Assembly: GCA_025194985.1 (NCBI GenBank)
Contig: JAOANE010000031.1
Location: 124,001 to 188,000 of the forward strand
Source of the DNA: Regnicoccus frigidus
Lineage (GTDB): Bacteria > Cyanobacteriota > Cyanobacteriia > PCC-6307 > Cyanobiaceae
Reading direction: 5' to 3'
DNA: 64,000 nucleotides
Shown here piece after piece: positions 1 through 9,275 of this stretch. The notes beneath the pieces were generated by a model. It was not told the DNA's origin and did not search any database. It saw only the letters and a program-made list of their open reading frames with translations. The position numbers were made by a program, and so were the translations under genes. Positions within the stretch are counted from its first letter, which is position 1; each line of letters opens with the position of its first letter.

Positions 1-77
1 CCCCTGGCCAGCTCGCCACCGGCGGGGCCACAGCCCACCACCAGCACCTGGCAACGGAGTTGCTCAGCTGGGCTCAA
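1..77 (-). CDS. FAD/NAD(P)-binding oxidoreductase, N-terminal fragment
   Basis: Only the first 25 or so codons lie in the window; the gene runs off the left edge. The visible peptide contains VLVVGCGPAGGELAR, a Rossmann-type dinucleotide-binding motif (GxGxxG) at the extreme N-terminus, as in FAD-dependent reductases and cyclases. A TTG at 77-75 overlaps the TGA of dxs (TTGA), so the gene is probably co-transcribed and translationally coupled with dxs. That neighbour makes an isoprenoid or carotenoid flavoenzyme plausible, but the fragment cannot decide it. Confidence 0.5.
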   Translation of the reverse strand, partial: MSPAEQLRCQVLVVGCGPAGGELAR

Positions 78-1984
78 ACCGCCAACGGCTGGCGCTTGAG
101 GGCAAGGCCGAAACGCTGGCAGATGCGCTCCGCCATCTGGGGCGGGGTGAGCCCGAGGGCCTGTTTGCTCTGGTCAGGGCTGGCGTGATCCACCAGCTGG
201 TCGGGAATGCCGATCCGCAAGACAGGCACCAACACCTCGTTGTCGTTGAGGCTTTCCACCACTGCGGCACCGAAACCGCCAGGCAAGGCTCCTTCTTCCA
301 TGGTCACCACCCGGCCGATGCGCCGTGCCAGCGGCAGGATCAGGTCTTGATCAAGCGGGCGCAGGAAGCGGGCATTGACGACCGCCGCCCGCACGCCGTC
401 TTCCTGGAGCAGTCCAGCGGTGGCCATGGCCGGAGCCACCATGGCGCCGTAGGCGACGATCAGCAGGTCATCGCCATCGGCCAGCTGCTCACCGCGGCCG
501 ATCTCCAGCGGCTCCCAGCCTTCTTCGGCCAGGGGCACGCCCTCGCCTTCCCCGCGGGGAATGCGCAGCGCGCAGGGGCCGTTGTGGTGAATCGAGGTGA
601 CGAGCATGCGCTGCAGTTCGGCCTCATCCTTGGGGGCCATCACCGTGAAGTTGGGGACGGCGCGCAGATAGCTGATGTCGTACTGACCCTGGTGGGTGGG
701 GCCATCGGCGCCAACGATGCCGGCGCGATCGAGCACGAAGGTGACCGGCAGCTTCTGGATGCCCACATCGTGAATCAGCTGGTCGAAGGCCCGTTGCAGG
801 AAGGTGCTGTAGATCGCCACCACCGGCTTGAGGCCGGCGGTGGCCATGCCGGCCGCCATCGTCACGGCATGCTGCTCGGCGATGCCGACGTCGAAGTACT
901 GGCTTGGCAGCGCCTTCTCGAGTAGGTCGAGGCCAGTGCCGGTGGCCATCGCGGCCGTGATCCCCACAACCGTGGGGTCGTGCTCGCAGAGCTTCACCAG
1001 GGTCTGGCCGAACACCTTGCTGTAGCTCGGAGGCTTCGGCTTGCTCGACGGGAAGGCCTTGCCCGTTTTGAGATCGAACGCCGACTGGGCGTGATAGCCC
1101 ACCTGGTCGGCCTCGGCGTAGGGGTAGCCCTTGCCCTTGGTGGTGACCACATGAACCAGTACCGGCCCATCACAGCGGTGGGCCGCCTGGAAGGTGCGCA
1201 CCATCTCGGCGATGTCGTGGCCATCGACCGGGCCCATATAGGTGAAGCCGAGTTCTTCAAAGACAGCGCCCACCTTGGGCACCGCCAGCCGCTTCATGCT
1301 CTCTTTGAGCGTCTTGAGCTCAGTCGGCAGCTCGCCGTGCAGGAAAGGCAGATTCTTCACCGCCTCCTCAGCGCTGCCGGAGAGGAACTGCAACGGCGGG
1401 CTCAGCCGCATGCGGTTGAGGTACGTGGAGAGGGCGCCCACCGGCGGTGAGATCGACATGTCGTTGTCGTTGAGCACCACCAGCAGCCGGGTCCTGGGCA
1501 GGTGGCCGGCATGGTTGATCGCCTCGAGGGCCATGCCACCGGTGAGGGCACCATCGCCGATCACGGCCACGCATTTGAAGTCTTCGCCACGGCGGTCACG
1601 GGCCAGGGCCATGCCCAGGGCCGCCGAAATGCTGGTGGAGGCATGACCAGCACCGAAATGGTCGAAGCGGCTCTCGGCGCGTTTCAGGTAGCCCGCGACC
1701 CCGCCCTGCTTGCGCAGGGTGTGGAACTGGCTGTAGCGGCCCGTGATCAGCTTGTGGGGATAGGCCTGATGGCCCACATCCCAGGCCACCCGGTCGATGT
1801 CGAGATCGAGGGTCTGGTAGAGGGCCAGGGTGAGTTCCACCACCCCCAGGCCCGGTCCGAGGTGACCACCGCTGGTGGACACCACCTCCAGGTGTTTCTC
1901 CCGGATCTGCCTGGCAAGGGCTTCGAGTTCGCCAATGGTCAACCCGTGCAGTTGATTGGGATGGCTCAGCTCACTGAGATGCAT
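74..1984 (-). CDS. dxs: 1-deoxy-D-xylulose-5-phosphate synthase
   Basis: Condenses pyruvate and glyceraldehyde 3-phosphate to DXP, the first step of the MEP isoprenoid pathway that feeds chlorophyll phytol, carotenoids and quinones. At 636 aa it has the usual family length. The thiamine-diphosphate motif begins GDGALTGG at residue 143 and ends LNDNDMSI. GHQAYPHKLITGR lies near residue 71 and the transketolase central motif GIAEQHAV lies in the second half. The ATG start leaves about 100 bp to the divergent ilvA. The 3' end overlaps the start of a flavoprotein gene. Confidence 0.97.
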   Translation of the reverse strand: MHLSELSHPNQLHGLTIGELEALARQIREKHLEVVSTSGGHLGPGLGVVELTLALYQTLDLDIDRVAWDVGHQAYPHKLITGRYSQFHTLRKQGGVAGYLKRAESRFDHFGAGHASTSISAALGMALARDRRGEDFKCVAVIGDGALTGGMALEAINHAGHLPRTRLLVVLNDNDMSISPPVGALSTYLNRMRLSPPLQFLSGSAEEAVKNLPFLHGELPTELKTLKESMKRLAVPKVGAVFEELGFTYMGPVDGHDIAEMVRTFQAAHRCDGPVLVHVVTTKGKGYPYAEADQVGYHAQSAFDLKTGKAFPSSKPKPPSYSKVFGQTLVKLCEHDPTVVGITAAMATGTGLDLLEKALPSQYFDVGIAEQHAVTMAAGMATAGLKPVVAIYSTFLQRAFDQLIHDVGIQKLPVTFVLDRAGIVGADGPTHQGQYDISYLRAVPNFTVMAPKDEAELQRMLVTSIHHNGPCALRIPRGEGEGVPLAEEGWEPLEIGRGEQLADGDDLLIVAYGAMVAPAMATAGLLQEDGVRAAVVNARFLRPLDQDLILPLARRIGRVVTMEEGALPGGFGAAVVESLNDNEVLVPVLRIGIPDQLVDHASPDQSKQALGLTPPQMAERICQRFGLALKRQPLAV

Positions 1985-2081
1985 GCCCCGCCCTGTTCTG
2001 TAACAGTCAATCTACGGGTTGCCTTCAGGGGTCGGGTCTCCTGGTCACCTTTCCTGAAGCGGCGGTTGCCACACTGGGCCC

Positions 2082-3644
2082 ATGGACGACTATCTGCAGC
2101 GCATCCTGCGGGCCCGGGTCTACGACGTGGCGATCGAGTCGCCACTCGATCCGGCCCCGAACCTTTCGCTTCGGCTGGGCAACACGGTGCTGCTCAAGCG
2201 GGAGGACCTCCAGCCGGTCTTTTCGTTCAAGCTGCGCGGCGCCTACAACCGCATGGTCCACCTCTCTGCCAGTGAGCTGGAGCGGGGTGTGATCGCCGCC
2301 AGTGCCGGCAACCATGCCCAGGGGGTGGCGCTGGCCGCCGGCAAACTGGGTTGCCGGGCGGTGATCGTGATGCCGCTCACCACCCCGGAGATGAAAGTGC
2401 GCGCCGTGACGGCCCGCGGCGCCGAGGTGGTTCTGCATGGCGACACCTATGACGAGGCCTACCTGGAAGCCCGGCGGCTGGAGGCCAGCCGGCAGCTCAG
2501 CTTCATCCACCCCTTTGATGATCCCGAGGTGATCGCCGGCCAGGGCACCGTTGGCCTTGAAATCCTGCGGCAGGCCTCGCCTCCCCCTGACGCGATCTAC
2601 GTGGCTGTCGGCGGCGGGGGCTTGATCGCCGGCATTGCCGCCTATGTCAAGAGCGTCTGGCCCAAGGTGGAGATCATCGGGGTGGAGCCGGTGGATGCCG
2701 ACGCCATGACCCGCTCGCTGGCCGCCGGCAAGCGGGTGTGCTTAGAGCAGGTCGGCTTGTTCGCCGACGGCGTGGCGGTGCGCGAAGTGGGCGTTCACAC
2801 CTTTGAGCTGGCCCAGCGCTACGTGGACGCCATGGTGACGGTGAACACCGATGCGATCTGTGCGGCGATCAAGGACGTGTTCGAGGACACCCGCTCGATC
2901 CTTGAGCCCGCCGGTGCCCTGGCCGTGGCCGGCCTGAAGGCCGATGTGCAGCGGCGTGGACTGCAAGGGCGCACTCTGGTGGCGGTGGCCTGCGGCGCCA
3001 ACATGAATTTCGATCGCCTGCGCTTCGTAGCCGAGCGGGCCGAGTTGGGCGAAGAACGCGAAGCGATGCTGGCGGTGGAGATCCCCGAGCGCACCGGCAG
3101 TCTTCGCCGGCTCTGTGAGCAACTCGGCCAGCGCAGCCTGACTGAATTCAGCTACCGGATGGCGGATCCCAACGTGGCCCAGATCTTTCTGGGGGTGCAG
3201 ATCAGCGGCAGAAGCGACACCAAGCAACTGATCGAACAGCTGCGCGGTGGAGGCTTCGCCTGCCTGGATCTGAGCCGCAACGAGCTGGCCAAGCTGCACC
3301 TGCGTCACATGGTGGGCGGCCGCTTGCCCCAAGCGGTGGCCCACACTCCACCCGATAACAGTGAGGAGCTGCTGTATCGCTTCGAATTTCCGGAGCGGCC
3401 CGGGGCGCTGATGGCCTTCGTCAGCGCCCTCCACCCCAACTGGACGATCAGCATTTTCCATTACAGGAACCAGGGCGCCGACGTCGGCCGGATCGTGGTG
3501 GGCGTTCAGGTGGCCGATGGCGAACGCGACGCCTGGCAGGCGTTCCTCTCTGGACTGGGCTACCGCCACTGGGAGGAAACCGGCAATCCCGCCTATGCCT
3601 TGTTTCTCGGGGCCACCCACCGCCCGATTCCCGTGGTGGCCTGA
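2082..3644 (+). CDS. ilvA: threonine ammonia-lyase, biosynthetic (two ACT-like domains)
   Basis: PLP-dependent deamination of threonine to 2-oxobutanoate, the committed step to isoleucine. The PLP lysine is K50 in SFKLRGAYNRM, the phosphate-binding glycine loop GGGGLIAG starts at 177, and the SAGNHAQG motif is at 74-81. The last 180 residues form two ACT-like regulatory repeats (AVEIPERTGSLRRL and RFEFPERPGALMAF), so this is the long, isoleucine-inhibited form at 520 aa. It is divergent from dxs; the two genes share a ~97 bp promoter region. Confidence 0.96.
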   Translation: MDDYLQRILRARVYDVAIESPLDPAPNLSLRLGNTVLLKREDLQPVFSFKLRGAYNRMVHLSASELERGVIAASAGNHAQGVALAAGKLGCRAVIVMPLTTPEMKVRAVTARGAEVVLHGDTYDEAYLEARRLEASRQLSFIHPFDDPEVIAGQGTVGLEILRQASPPPDAIYVAVGGGGLIAGIAAYVKSVWPKVEIIGVEPVDADAMTRSLAAGKRVCLEQVGLFADGVAVREVGVHTFELAQRYVDAMVTVNTDAICAAIKDVFEDTRSILEPAGALAVAGLKADVQRRGLQGRTLVAVACGANMNFDRLRFVAERAELGEEREAMLAVEIPERTGSLRRLCEQLGQRSLTEFSYRMADPNVAQIFLGVQISGRSDTKQLIEQLRGGGFACLDLSRNELAKLHLRHMVGGRLPQAVAHTPPDNSEELLYRFEFPERPGALMAFVSALHPNWTISIFHYRNQGADVGRIVVGVQVADGERDAWQAFLSGLGYRHWEETGNPAYALFLGATHRPIPVVA

Positions 3645-3694
3645 GCCGGAACAGCTGCGGTACGTTGCCGGCAGAGCTCTGCGGGTGAAGGCCG

Positions 3695-4375
3695 GTGTCG
3701 AGCGAGCAAGACCGAGGAGCCAATCAGCCCGTCCCAAAGCAGCCACTGGCTGCCATAAGGGCTGGGGCGCCCCATCAAGCGGGGTCAGCGGCCGAGTCCA
3801 TCTCCCTGGCCGCCCGGTTGGAGGCGATCCTCTACCTCAAAGGCAGGCCGATGGCCATCAGCGAGCTGGCTGAGATCGCCAGCCGCGACCAGCCAGACGT
3901 GGTGACCAGGCAAGAGGTGGAGCTGGCCCTGATCACCCTGATGGCCGACTACGCCCACCGCGACACGGCCCTGGAGATCAGCCAGGAGGGCCCGCGCTAC
4001 AGCCTGCAGCTGCGCGAGAGCCTGGGCGATCTGGTTCGCAATCTGCTTCCCGTCGAACTGAGCACCGCCACCCTGCGCACCCTGGCCACCATCGCCCTGA
4101 AAAAGCGCATTCTTCAATCCGACCTGGTGGAACTGAGGGGGTCGGGGGCCTACGACCACATCAAGGAACTGATGGCCCAGAACTTCATCGAACGGCGCCG
4201 CCAGAGTGAGGGGCGTTCCTACTGGGTCAGCCTCAGCGAAAAATTCCATCGCACCTTCGCTGTCAAAGACGAACTCCAGGAAGCCTTGGCCGCCAAGCCT
4301 GTGGCCTCTCCATCAGCCTCACTGCCATCGGCTGAATCAGCTCGGCTGCCAAGGGATGGGGACAAAGCTGCATAG
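3695..4375 (+). CDS. scpB: segregation and condensation protein ScpB-like
   Basis: A 226-aa winged-helix protein of the ScpB family, which bridges ScpA and SMC in bacterial condensin. The family part starts near residue 44 (ARLEAILYLKGRPMAISELAE) and includes the second winged helix (LRTLATIALKKRILQSDLVELRG). The roughly 40-residue N-terminus and the C-terminal tail are low complexity. The start is a GTG; an internal start is possible because the N-terminal extension is not conserved-looking. No scpA is nearby. Confidence 0.8.
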   Translation: MSSEQDRGANQPVPKQPLAAIRAGAPHQAGSAAESISLAARLEAILYLKGRPMAISELAEIASRDQPDVVTRQEVELALITLMADYAHRDTALEISQEGPRYSLQLRESLGDLVRNLLPVELSTATLRTLATIALKKRILQSDLVELRGSGAYDHIKELMAQNFIERRRQSEGRSYWVSLSEKFHRTFAVKDELQEALAAKPVASPSASLPSAESARLPRDGDKAA

Positions 4376-4408
4376 AGTCGGAGCCTGAACTTTGTTCTGA
4401 CGAGAACC

Positions 4409-4702
4409 GTGTCCATTCTCAGCTCGATCTTTGCCGTCCTGGCCCAGACCCTGAGCATCTACAGCCTGGTGCTCCTGGTCAGGGTGCTGTTGAGCTGGTT
4501 CCCCAATCTTGACTGGAGCAATCCGGTGCTGGCCACAGTCAGCTCGATCACCGATCCTTACCTCAATGCCTTCCGCGGTCTGATCCCGCCCCTGGGCGGC
4601 CTTGACCTCTCCGCGATCATCGCCTTCATCACCCTCAGCCTGGCCCAGGGTTTGCTCGGTAGCCTCAGCGCCTCGCTGCCCTCTGGTGGTCTTGGCTTCT
4701 GA
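4409..4702 (+). CDS. YggT family membrane protein
   Basis: A 97-aa protein with two hydrophobic segments (residues ~3-25 and ~68-85) around the family motif SWFPNLDWSNPVL and the DPYLNAFRGLIPPLGGLDLSAI stretch typical of YggT/Ycf19. In cyanobacteria and chloroplasts, family members act in membrane protein distribution or complex assembly; the exact role is unknown here. The GTG start lies 33 bp after scpB, so co-transcription is likely. Confidence 0.88.
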   Translation: MSILSSIFAVLAQTLSIYSLVLLVRVLLSWFPNLDWSNPVLATVSSITDPYLNAFRGLIPPLGGLDLSAIIAFITLSLAQGLLGSLSASLPSGGLGF

Positions 4703-4713
4703 GGCCTCAGAGC

Positions 4714-5289
4714 TCAAGACACATCGAGCTCCAAGGGCAGCAGCTCCTCACCGGCTTGGGCCCGCACCCGAACCGGCTCCTTGAAGCCCCGGGCCTTGGC
4801 TTTGCTCACCTGCAACGGACCTGGAGTCGCTGCCGGCACCGCCAGGCGCAAAGCGAACGACATTGGCCCTGGTGGCACATCCCCGATCGATCCCACCCTG
4901 CTGCGGTTCTGCAGCACGGGCTCGCCACTGGCATCGAGGATCTGGGCGAACAAGTCGGTGTCCACCACAGGCCTTGAACCTGGGTTAGTCACCACCCCCC
5001 GCAGGGCATAACAACTGGCACCCACCGGGCGCCGCAGCTCGGGCTGGGCCCCGGCATCCTCAGCAGGACAAGGCTCAAGGCTGATCTCAGTGACGGCAAG
5101 ATCGGCGGCCAGCGCCGGTGCAATCGGCACTACCAGCAGCCAGAAAGCCGCCAACAAAACGGTAACAAAGGCGGCCTGAAACGGGCTGGGGAAGCCCCAA
5201 AGGGACGGTTGATTTGGGTGGCTTTGAGCAGGCATCGAATCGGGCCAAGAAGGGTCAGGCCAGCGAAGATCAAGAGCAGGCTGGCCCAC
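4714..5289 (-). CDS. conserved secreted protein of unknown function
   Basis: A 191-aa protein with a hydrophobic segment (about residues 38-58, AAFVTVLLAAFWLLVVPIA) followed by an AxA-type site, APALAADLA, consistent with Sec export. The mature part is about 130 residues, rich in proline, with CPAEDAG and a lone second cysteine (ASCYAL) that could form one disulphide. A shorter start at MPAQSHPNQ (residue 18) would give a more ordinary signal peptide. It lies just downstream of the MazG-like gene on the same strand. I do not recognise a function. Confidence 0.7.
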   Translation of the reverse strand: MGQPALDLRWPDPSWPDSMPAQSHPNQPSLWGFPSPFQAAFVTVLLAAFWLLVVPIAPALAADLAVTEISLEPCPAEDAGAQPELRRPVGASCYALRGVVTNPGSRPVVDTDLFAQILDASGEPVLQNRSRVGSIGDVPPGPMSFALRLAVPAATPGPLQVSKAKARGFKEPVRVRAQAGEELLPLELDVS

Positions 5290-5346
5290 TCAGGCCCATC
5301 TTCGCGGGAATCAAGCTTCTGCAGTGGTTGCTCTGCAGTTGGTTGT

Positions 5347-5676
5347 TCAGCGCTGGTCGCCGCTGCCGCCGATCACGTCGCGCTCGGCCCGGCTGGCCAG
5401 TTTGAGCAAATTGGCGCTGGCCACCTCGGCAAGGTCGAAGCCGAATTCACTGGAGAGCTGGGCGACGTACCAGAGCACATCGCCAAGCTCCAACTTGATA
5501 CTCTCGAGTGCCGCGCTGTCGAAGACGCCGCCTTGGTCGCGGAGGACCTTCTTGACCTTGTCAGCGACTTCACCGGCCTCACCGCACAGACCCAGGGTGG
5601 GATAAATAGGATTGCCCCCCACCTGGGGGTAACGGGCCGTTGCACGGGCCTGGACTTGGTAATGGTTGAGCTCCAT
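5347..5676 (-). CDS. MazG-type nucleotide pyrophosphohydrolase
   Basis: A 109-aa single-domain all-alpha NTP pyrophosphohydrolase. The metal-binding helices are visible as CGEAGEVADKVKK (ExxE) and IKLELGDVLWYVAQL (ExxD), the MazG-like pattern that binds magnesium and the nucleotide triphosphate. Single-domain relatives clean up aberrant or excess (d)NTPs; the substrate cannot be read from sequence. It starts about 55 bp from pyruvate kinase, with which it is divergent. Confidence 0.85.
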   Translation of the reverse strand: MELNHYQVQARATARYPQVGGNPIYPTLGLCGEAGEVADKVKKVLRDQGGVFDSAALESIKLELGDVLWYVAQLSSEFGFDLAEVASANLLKLASRAERDVIGGSGDQR

Positions 5677-5743
5677 CGGTTCCGTTGTTGCGGCGCACGG
5701 GCAGGACCGGATGGTAGTTTCCGCTTAACATTTGGCCCCCCCG

Positions 5744-7531
5744 ATGGCCCAACCCGATCTGTCGCGACGCACCAAGATCGTGGCCACCATCGGTCCCGCC
5801 ACGGAATCACCCGAGCGACTCCGCCAGTTGATCCATGCCGGCGCGACCACCTTCCGGCTGAACTTTTCCCACGGCGACCACGCCGAGCATGCCCTGCGCA
5901 TCGCCACCATCCGCCAGGTGGCCCATGAGCTGGGCATTCACGTCGGCATTCTCCAGGATCTTCAAGGGCCCAAGATCCGTCTGGGTCGCTTCATCGGCGG
6001 GCCAATCACCCTGGCCAATGGCGTCAGTTTCGACCTCACCTCACGCGATGTGGCCTGCACCCAGGAGATCGCCACCGTCACCTACAACAAACTCTCCGCT
6101 GAGGTGATGGAGGGCAGCCGCATCTTGCTCGACGACGGCCGAGTCGAGATGGTCGTCGACCGGGTCGACAAGCTCCAGCAAACCCTGCATTGCACCGTGG
6201 TGGTGGGCGGTGTGCTCTCCAATAACAAAGGTGTGAACTTCCCCGATGTCCAGCTCTCGATCCGTGCCCTGACCGACAAGGACCGCCACGATCTGGCCTT
6301 CGGCTTGCAACAGGGTGTCGACTGGGTGGCGCTCAGCTTCGTGCGCAACCCCTCGGACATGCAGGAGATCCGCGACCTGATCAACAGCCACGGCCACACC
6401 ACTCCGGTGATCGCCAAGATCGAGAAGTTCGAGGCGATCGATCAGATCGATCAGATCTTGCCCCTCTGTGACGGCGTCATGGTGGCCCGGGGCGATCTGG
6501 GCGTTGAGATGCCAGCGGAGGAAGTGCCGCTGTTGCAGAAGGAATTGATCCGCAAGGCCAACTCGCTCGGCATCCCGATCATCACGGCCACCCAGATGCT
6601 CGACAGCATGGCCAGCTGCCCCCGCCCCACCCGCGCCGAGGTGAGTGACGTGGCCAACGCCATTCTCGACGGCACTGACGCTGTGATGCTCTCGAACGAA
6701 ACGGCCGTGGGCGACTACCCGGTGGAGGCGGTGGCCACGATGGCGCGGATCGCCTGCCGGATCGAGCGTGACTATCCCAGCCGCCCCGTGGACAGCCACC
6801 TGGCCAGCACCATTCCCAACGCGATCAGCCAAGCGGTGAGCACGATTGCCCGCCAGTTGAGGGCCGCAGCGATCCTGCCCCTCACCAAGAGCGGCGCCAC
6901 CGCCAGAAACGTCAGCAAGTTCCGGCCCTGCACCACCATCCTGGCGATCACCAGCGATGTGAATGTGGCCCGCCAGCTCCAGATGGTCTGGGGCGTGAAC
7001 CCCCTGCTGATCGACAACCAGGAGTCCACCTCCAGCACCTTCACCCTGGCGATGGGCATCGCCCAGGAGCAGGGGCTGCTCAAGGAAGGGGATCTGGTGG
7101 TTCAGACCGCCGGAACCTTGTCAGGGGTGAGCGGCTCCACGGATCTGGTCAAGGTGGGCATCGTCTGGGCGGTGCTGGGCAGGGGGCTAGGAATCGGCCA
7201 TGGCTCCGTCAGCGGCAGGGTGCGGGTGGCCACCAGCCCAGAGGCCGCCGCCCGCCTGGTCGACGGCGAGATTCTGGTGGTGCGCGAAACCACGGCCGAC
7301 TACCTCAGCGCGATCCGCAAAGCCAAGGCGGTGATTGCCGAGGCCGCGGGCAGTGAAAGCCACGCGGCAGTGATCGCCCAGAGGCTTGGAGTGCCGGTGA
7401 TCGTCGGTGTCAGCAACGCCACCACCGACCTGCGCCATGGCGAGTTCGTAACCATGGAGCTGCGCGAGGGCCTGGTGCACAGAGGCGCACGCAGCTACAA
7501 CACCGCATCCGACCGGAACGGCAGGATCTGA
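5744..7531 (+). CDS. pyk: pyruvate kinase with C-terminal PEP-utiliser domain
   Basis: Converts phosphoenolpyruvate and ADP to pyruvate and ATP. N-terminal RRTKIVATIGPAT, substrate and metal motif FRLNFSHG, active-site IAKIEKFEAIDQIDQIL, and MVARGDLGVEMP are all present. After the usual ~475-residue enzyme there is an extra ~100-residue mobile phosphohistidine-like domain (GSESHAAVIAQRLGVPVIVG), as in many cyanobacterial and Gram-positive isozymes. I chose the ATG at 5744; a TTG at 5732 would add four residues. Confidence 0.96.
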   Translation: MAQPDLSRRTKIVATIGPATESPERLRQLIHAGATTFRLNFSHGDHAEHALRIATIRQVAHELGIHVGILQDLQGPKIRLGRFIGGPITLANGVSFDLTSRDVACTQEIATVTYNKLSAEVMEGSRILLDDGRVEMVVDRVDKLQQTLHCTVVVGGVLSNNKGVNFPDVQLSIRALTDKDRHDLAFGLQQGVDWVALSFVRNPSDMQEIRDLINSHGHTTPVIAKIEKFEAIDQIDQILPLCDGVMVARGDLGVEMPAEEVPLLQKELIRKANSLGIPIITATQMLDSMASCPRPTRAEVSDVANAILDGTDAVMLSNETAVGDYPVEAVATMARIACRIERDYPSRPVDSHLASTIPNAISQAVSTIARQLRAAAILPLTKSGATARNVSKFRPCTTILAITSDVNVARQLQMVWGVNPLLIDNQESTSSTFTLAMGIAQEQGLLKEGDLVVQTAGTLSGVSGSTDLVKVGIVWAVLGRGLGIGHGSVSGRVRVATSPEAAARLVDGEILVVRETTADYLSAIRKAKAVIAEAAGSESHAAVIAQRLGVPVIVGVSNATTDLRHGEFVTMELREGLVHRGARSYNTASDRNGRI

Positions 7532-7571
7532 TCTTGGCCATGATGGCGGCCGGAGCCTTGCTTGGCGATTG

Positions 7572-8798
7572 ATGGCTGCAAAACTTCCCCTCTCCGAAAC
7601 CGTGGGGATGGCCCTAACCACCCTCAAGGCCAACCGCCTGCGCAGCCTGCTCACCATGCTAGGCATCGTTATCGGCAACGCCTCGGTGATCACTCTGGTG
7701 GGGGTCGGCAGGGGCGCCCAGAACCTGGCGGAAAACCAGCTCAACACCCTCGGCGCCAATGTTCTGTTCATCGTGCCGGGCAGCAACGATACCCGCAGGC
7801 AAGGAATCGCACCCCCACGGACCCTGGTGCTCGACGATGCCGACGCCATTGCTGAACAGGTCCCCAGCGTCAGCCGCGTGGCCCCCCAGATCACCCTGAA
7901 CGAGGTGGTCCAGGCCGGCTCGAACAGCGTCAATTCGTCGGTATCGGGGATCACGCCCGAATTCCTGCCCGTGCGCCGCTTTGAGGTGGCCCAGGGGCGT
8001 TTCTTCAGCCCGGATGACATGTCATCCGCCCGCAATGTGGCCGTGATCGGCCCCGACCTGCGCGACAAGTTACTGCCGGTCGGAGCCGCCGTCGGCCAGA
8101 CCCTGCGAATCCGTGATCAGTCGTTCGAGGTGATCGGCGTGATGGCGCCCAAAGGCGCAGCGTTTGGCAGCAATCAGGACGAGGCTGCCTACATCCCGCT
8201 GAGCACCATGGTCAACAAGTTGGGGGGACGCACCCGCTTTGGGGTGAGCCTCACCTTCATCAGCGTCGAGGCGCTCAATGAGGCCAGTACCGGAGCGGCC
8301 AAGTTCCAGATCACCAACCTGCTGCGCCAGCGCCACCGCATCCTGCGGGAGGACGATTTCGCCGTGCGCTCCCAACAGGATGCGCTCTCGATCGTGGGCT
8401 CGATCACCGGCGGCCTGACCCTGATGCTGGGAGCCATCGGCGGGGTCTCCCTGCTGGTGGGTGGCATCGGCATCATGAATATCATGTTGGTCTCGGTGAG
8501 TGAGCGCACCCAGGAGATCGGCTTGCGCAAGGCACTCGGGGCCCGCAGTGGCGATGTGCTTCTCCAGTTTCTGGTCGAGTCGCTTGTGCTCGCCAGCCTT
8601 GGTGGCCTGATCGGCAGTGCGGTGGGACTGGCCACTGTTGGGGCAGCAGCCCGCTTCACGCCTTTACCGGCAGCGATCGCCATGAACAGCGTGGTGTTCA
8701 CCGTTGCGCTCTCGGGCGGAATCGGGCTCTTCTTCGGGGTGGTGCCAGCCCGCCGCGCCGCCCGGCTCGATCCGATCGTGGCCCTGCGCAGCCTCTGA
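7572..8798 (+). CDS. MacB/FtsX-type ABC transporter permease
   Basis: A 408-aa permease of the MacB family. It has one N-terminal membrane helix (residues ~25-48, LRSLLTMLGIVIGNASVITL), a long periplasmic MacB core domain, then three C-terminal helices with the FtsX-type GGIGIMNIMLVSVSERT motif and GLRKALGA. Such permeases use mechanotransmission with a separate ATPase and usually a membrane-fusion protein for efflux. Neither partner gene lies adjacent. It follows pyk by 40 bp. Confidence 0.9.
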   Translation: MAAKLPLSETVGMALTTLKANRLRSLLTMLGIVIGNASVITLVGVGRGAQNLAENQLNTLGANVLFIVPGSNDTRRQGIAPPRTLVLDDADAIAEQVPSVSRVAPQITLNEVVQAGSNSVNSSVSGITPEFLPVRRFEVAQGRFFSPDDMSSARNVAVIGPDLRDKLLPVGAAVGQTLRIRDQSFEVIGVMAPKGAAFGSNQDEAAYIPLSTMVNKLGGRTRFGVSLTFISVEALNEASTGAAKFQITNLLRQRHRILREDDFAVRSQQDALSIVGSITGGLTLMLGAIGGVSLLVGGIGIMNIMLVSVSERTQEIGLRKALGARSGDVLLQFLVESLVLASLGGLIGSAVGLATVGAAARFTPLPAAIAMNSVVFTVALSGGIGLFFGVVPARRAARLDPIVALRSL

Positions 8799-8869
8799 GC
8801 CAGCACAAATTCTTAAGAAGGCCGATTGGTTGCCATCGCGACCAACGCTCCACGCCCATTGATGGGTTG

Positions 8870-9136
8870 ATGAGCATTCGAAGATGCTTTGTAACTGTGT
8901 CCCGCCTTCCCTGCGGTTTCCGAAACACCAGCGATCGCATGATTATCGTGCGCTGTTGCGGTCCCCAGGAGTTTTATCTGGAGCGGGTGGTGTTCCCCTT
9001 CGAGTTGCTGAGCTTCGAAGCTCCGCTCGGCTCGGAACTGGAAATCTGGACCCATGGCCTGGGCGGGCCTGAGCTGCTGGAGACCGTAGCCGCCTCCGAA
9101 CTGATGATCGAGGAAGGCGACAAACGCCCTGCTTGA
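8870..9136 (+). CDS. DUF1830 family protein
   Basis: An 88-aa protein whose core (FRNTSDRMIIVRC, FYLERVVFPFELLSFEAP, ELEIWTHG) matches the pattern of the cyanobacterial DUF1830 family of small soluble proteins of unknown function. The ATG at 8870 follows a TTG at 8867; the first 20 residues are cysteine- and arginine-rich and may not be part of the fold, so a later start is possible. Confidence 0.7.
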   Translation: MSIRRCFVTVSRLPCGFRNTSDRMIIVRCCGPQEFYLERVVFPFELLSFEAPLGSELEIWTHGLGGPELLETVAASELMIEEGDKRPA

Positions 9137-9275
9137 ACATCGATCCCCAGGCATCAGCGCCCAAGCGGCATTCAACCTGCCGCCCGTGACAAACTGAGTA
9201 GGCCAAGAGTCCAGTAGGCACCGGCCCCGGCCGGCAAGCCAGGGCTTTACAATTCGTAAAATTAAAGGTCGTTCC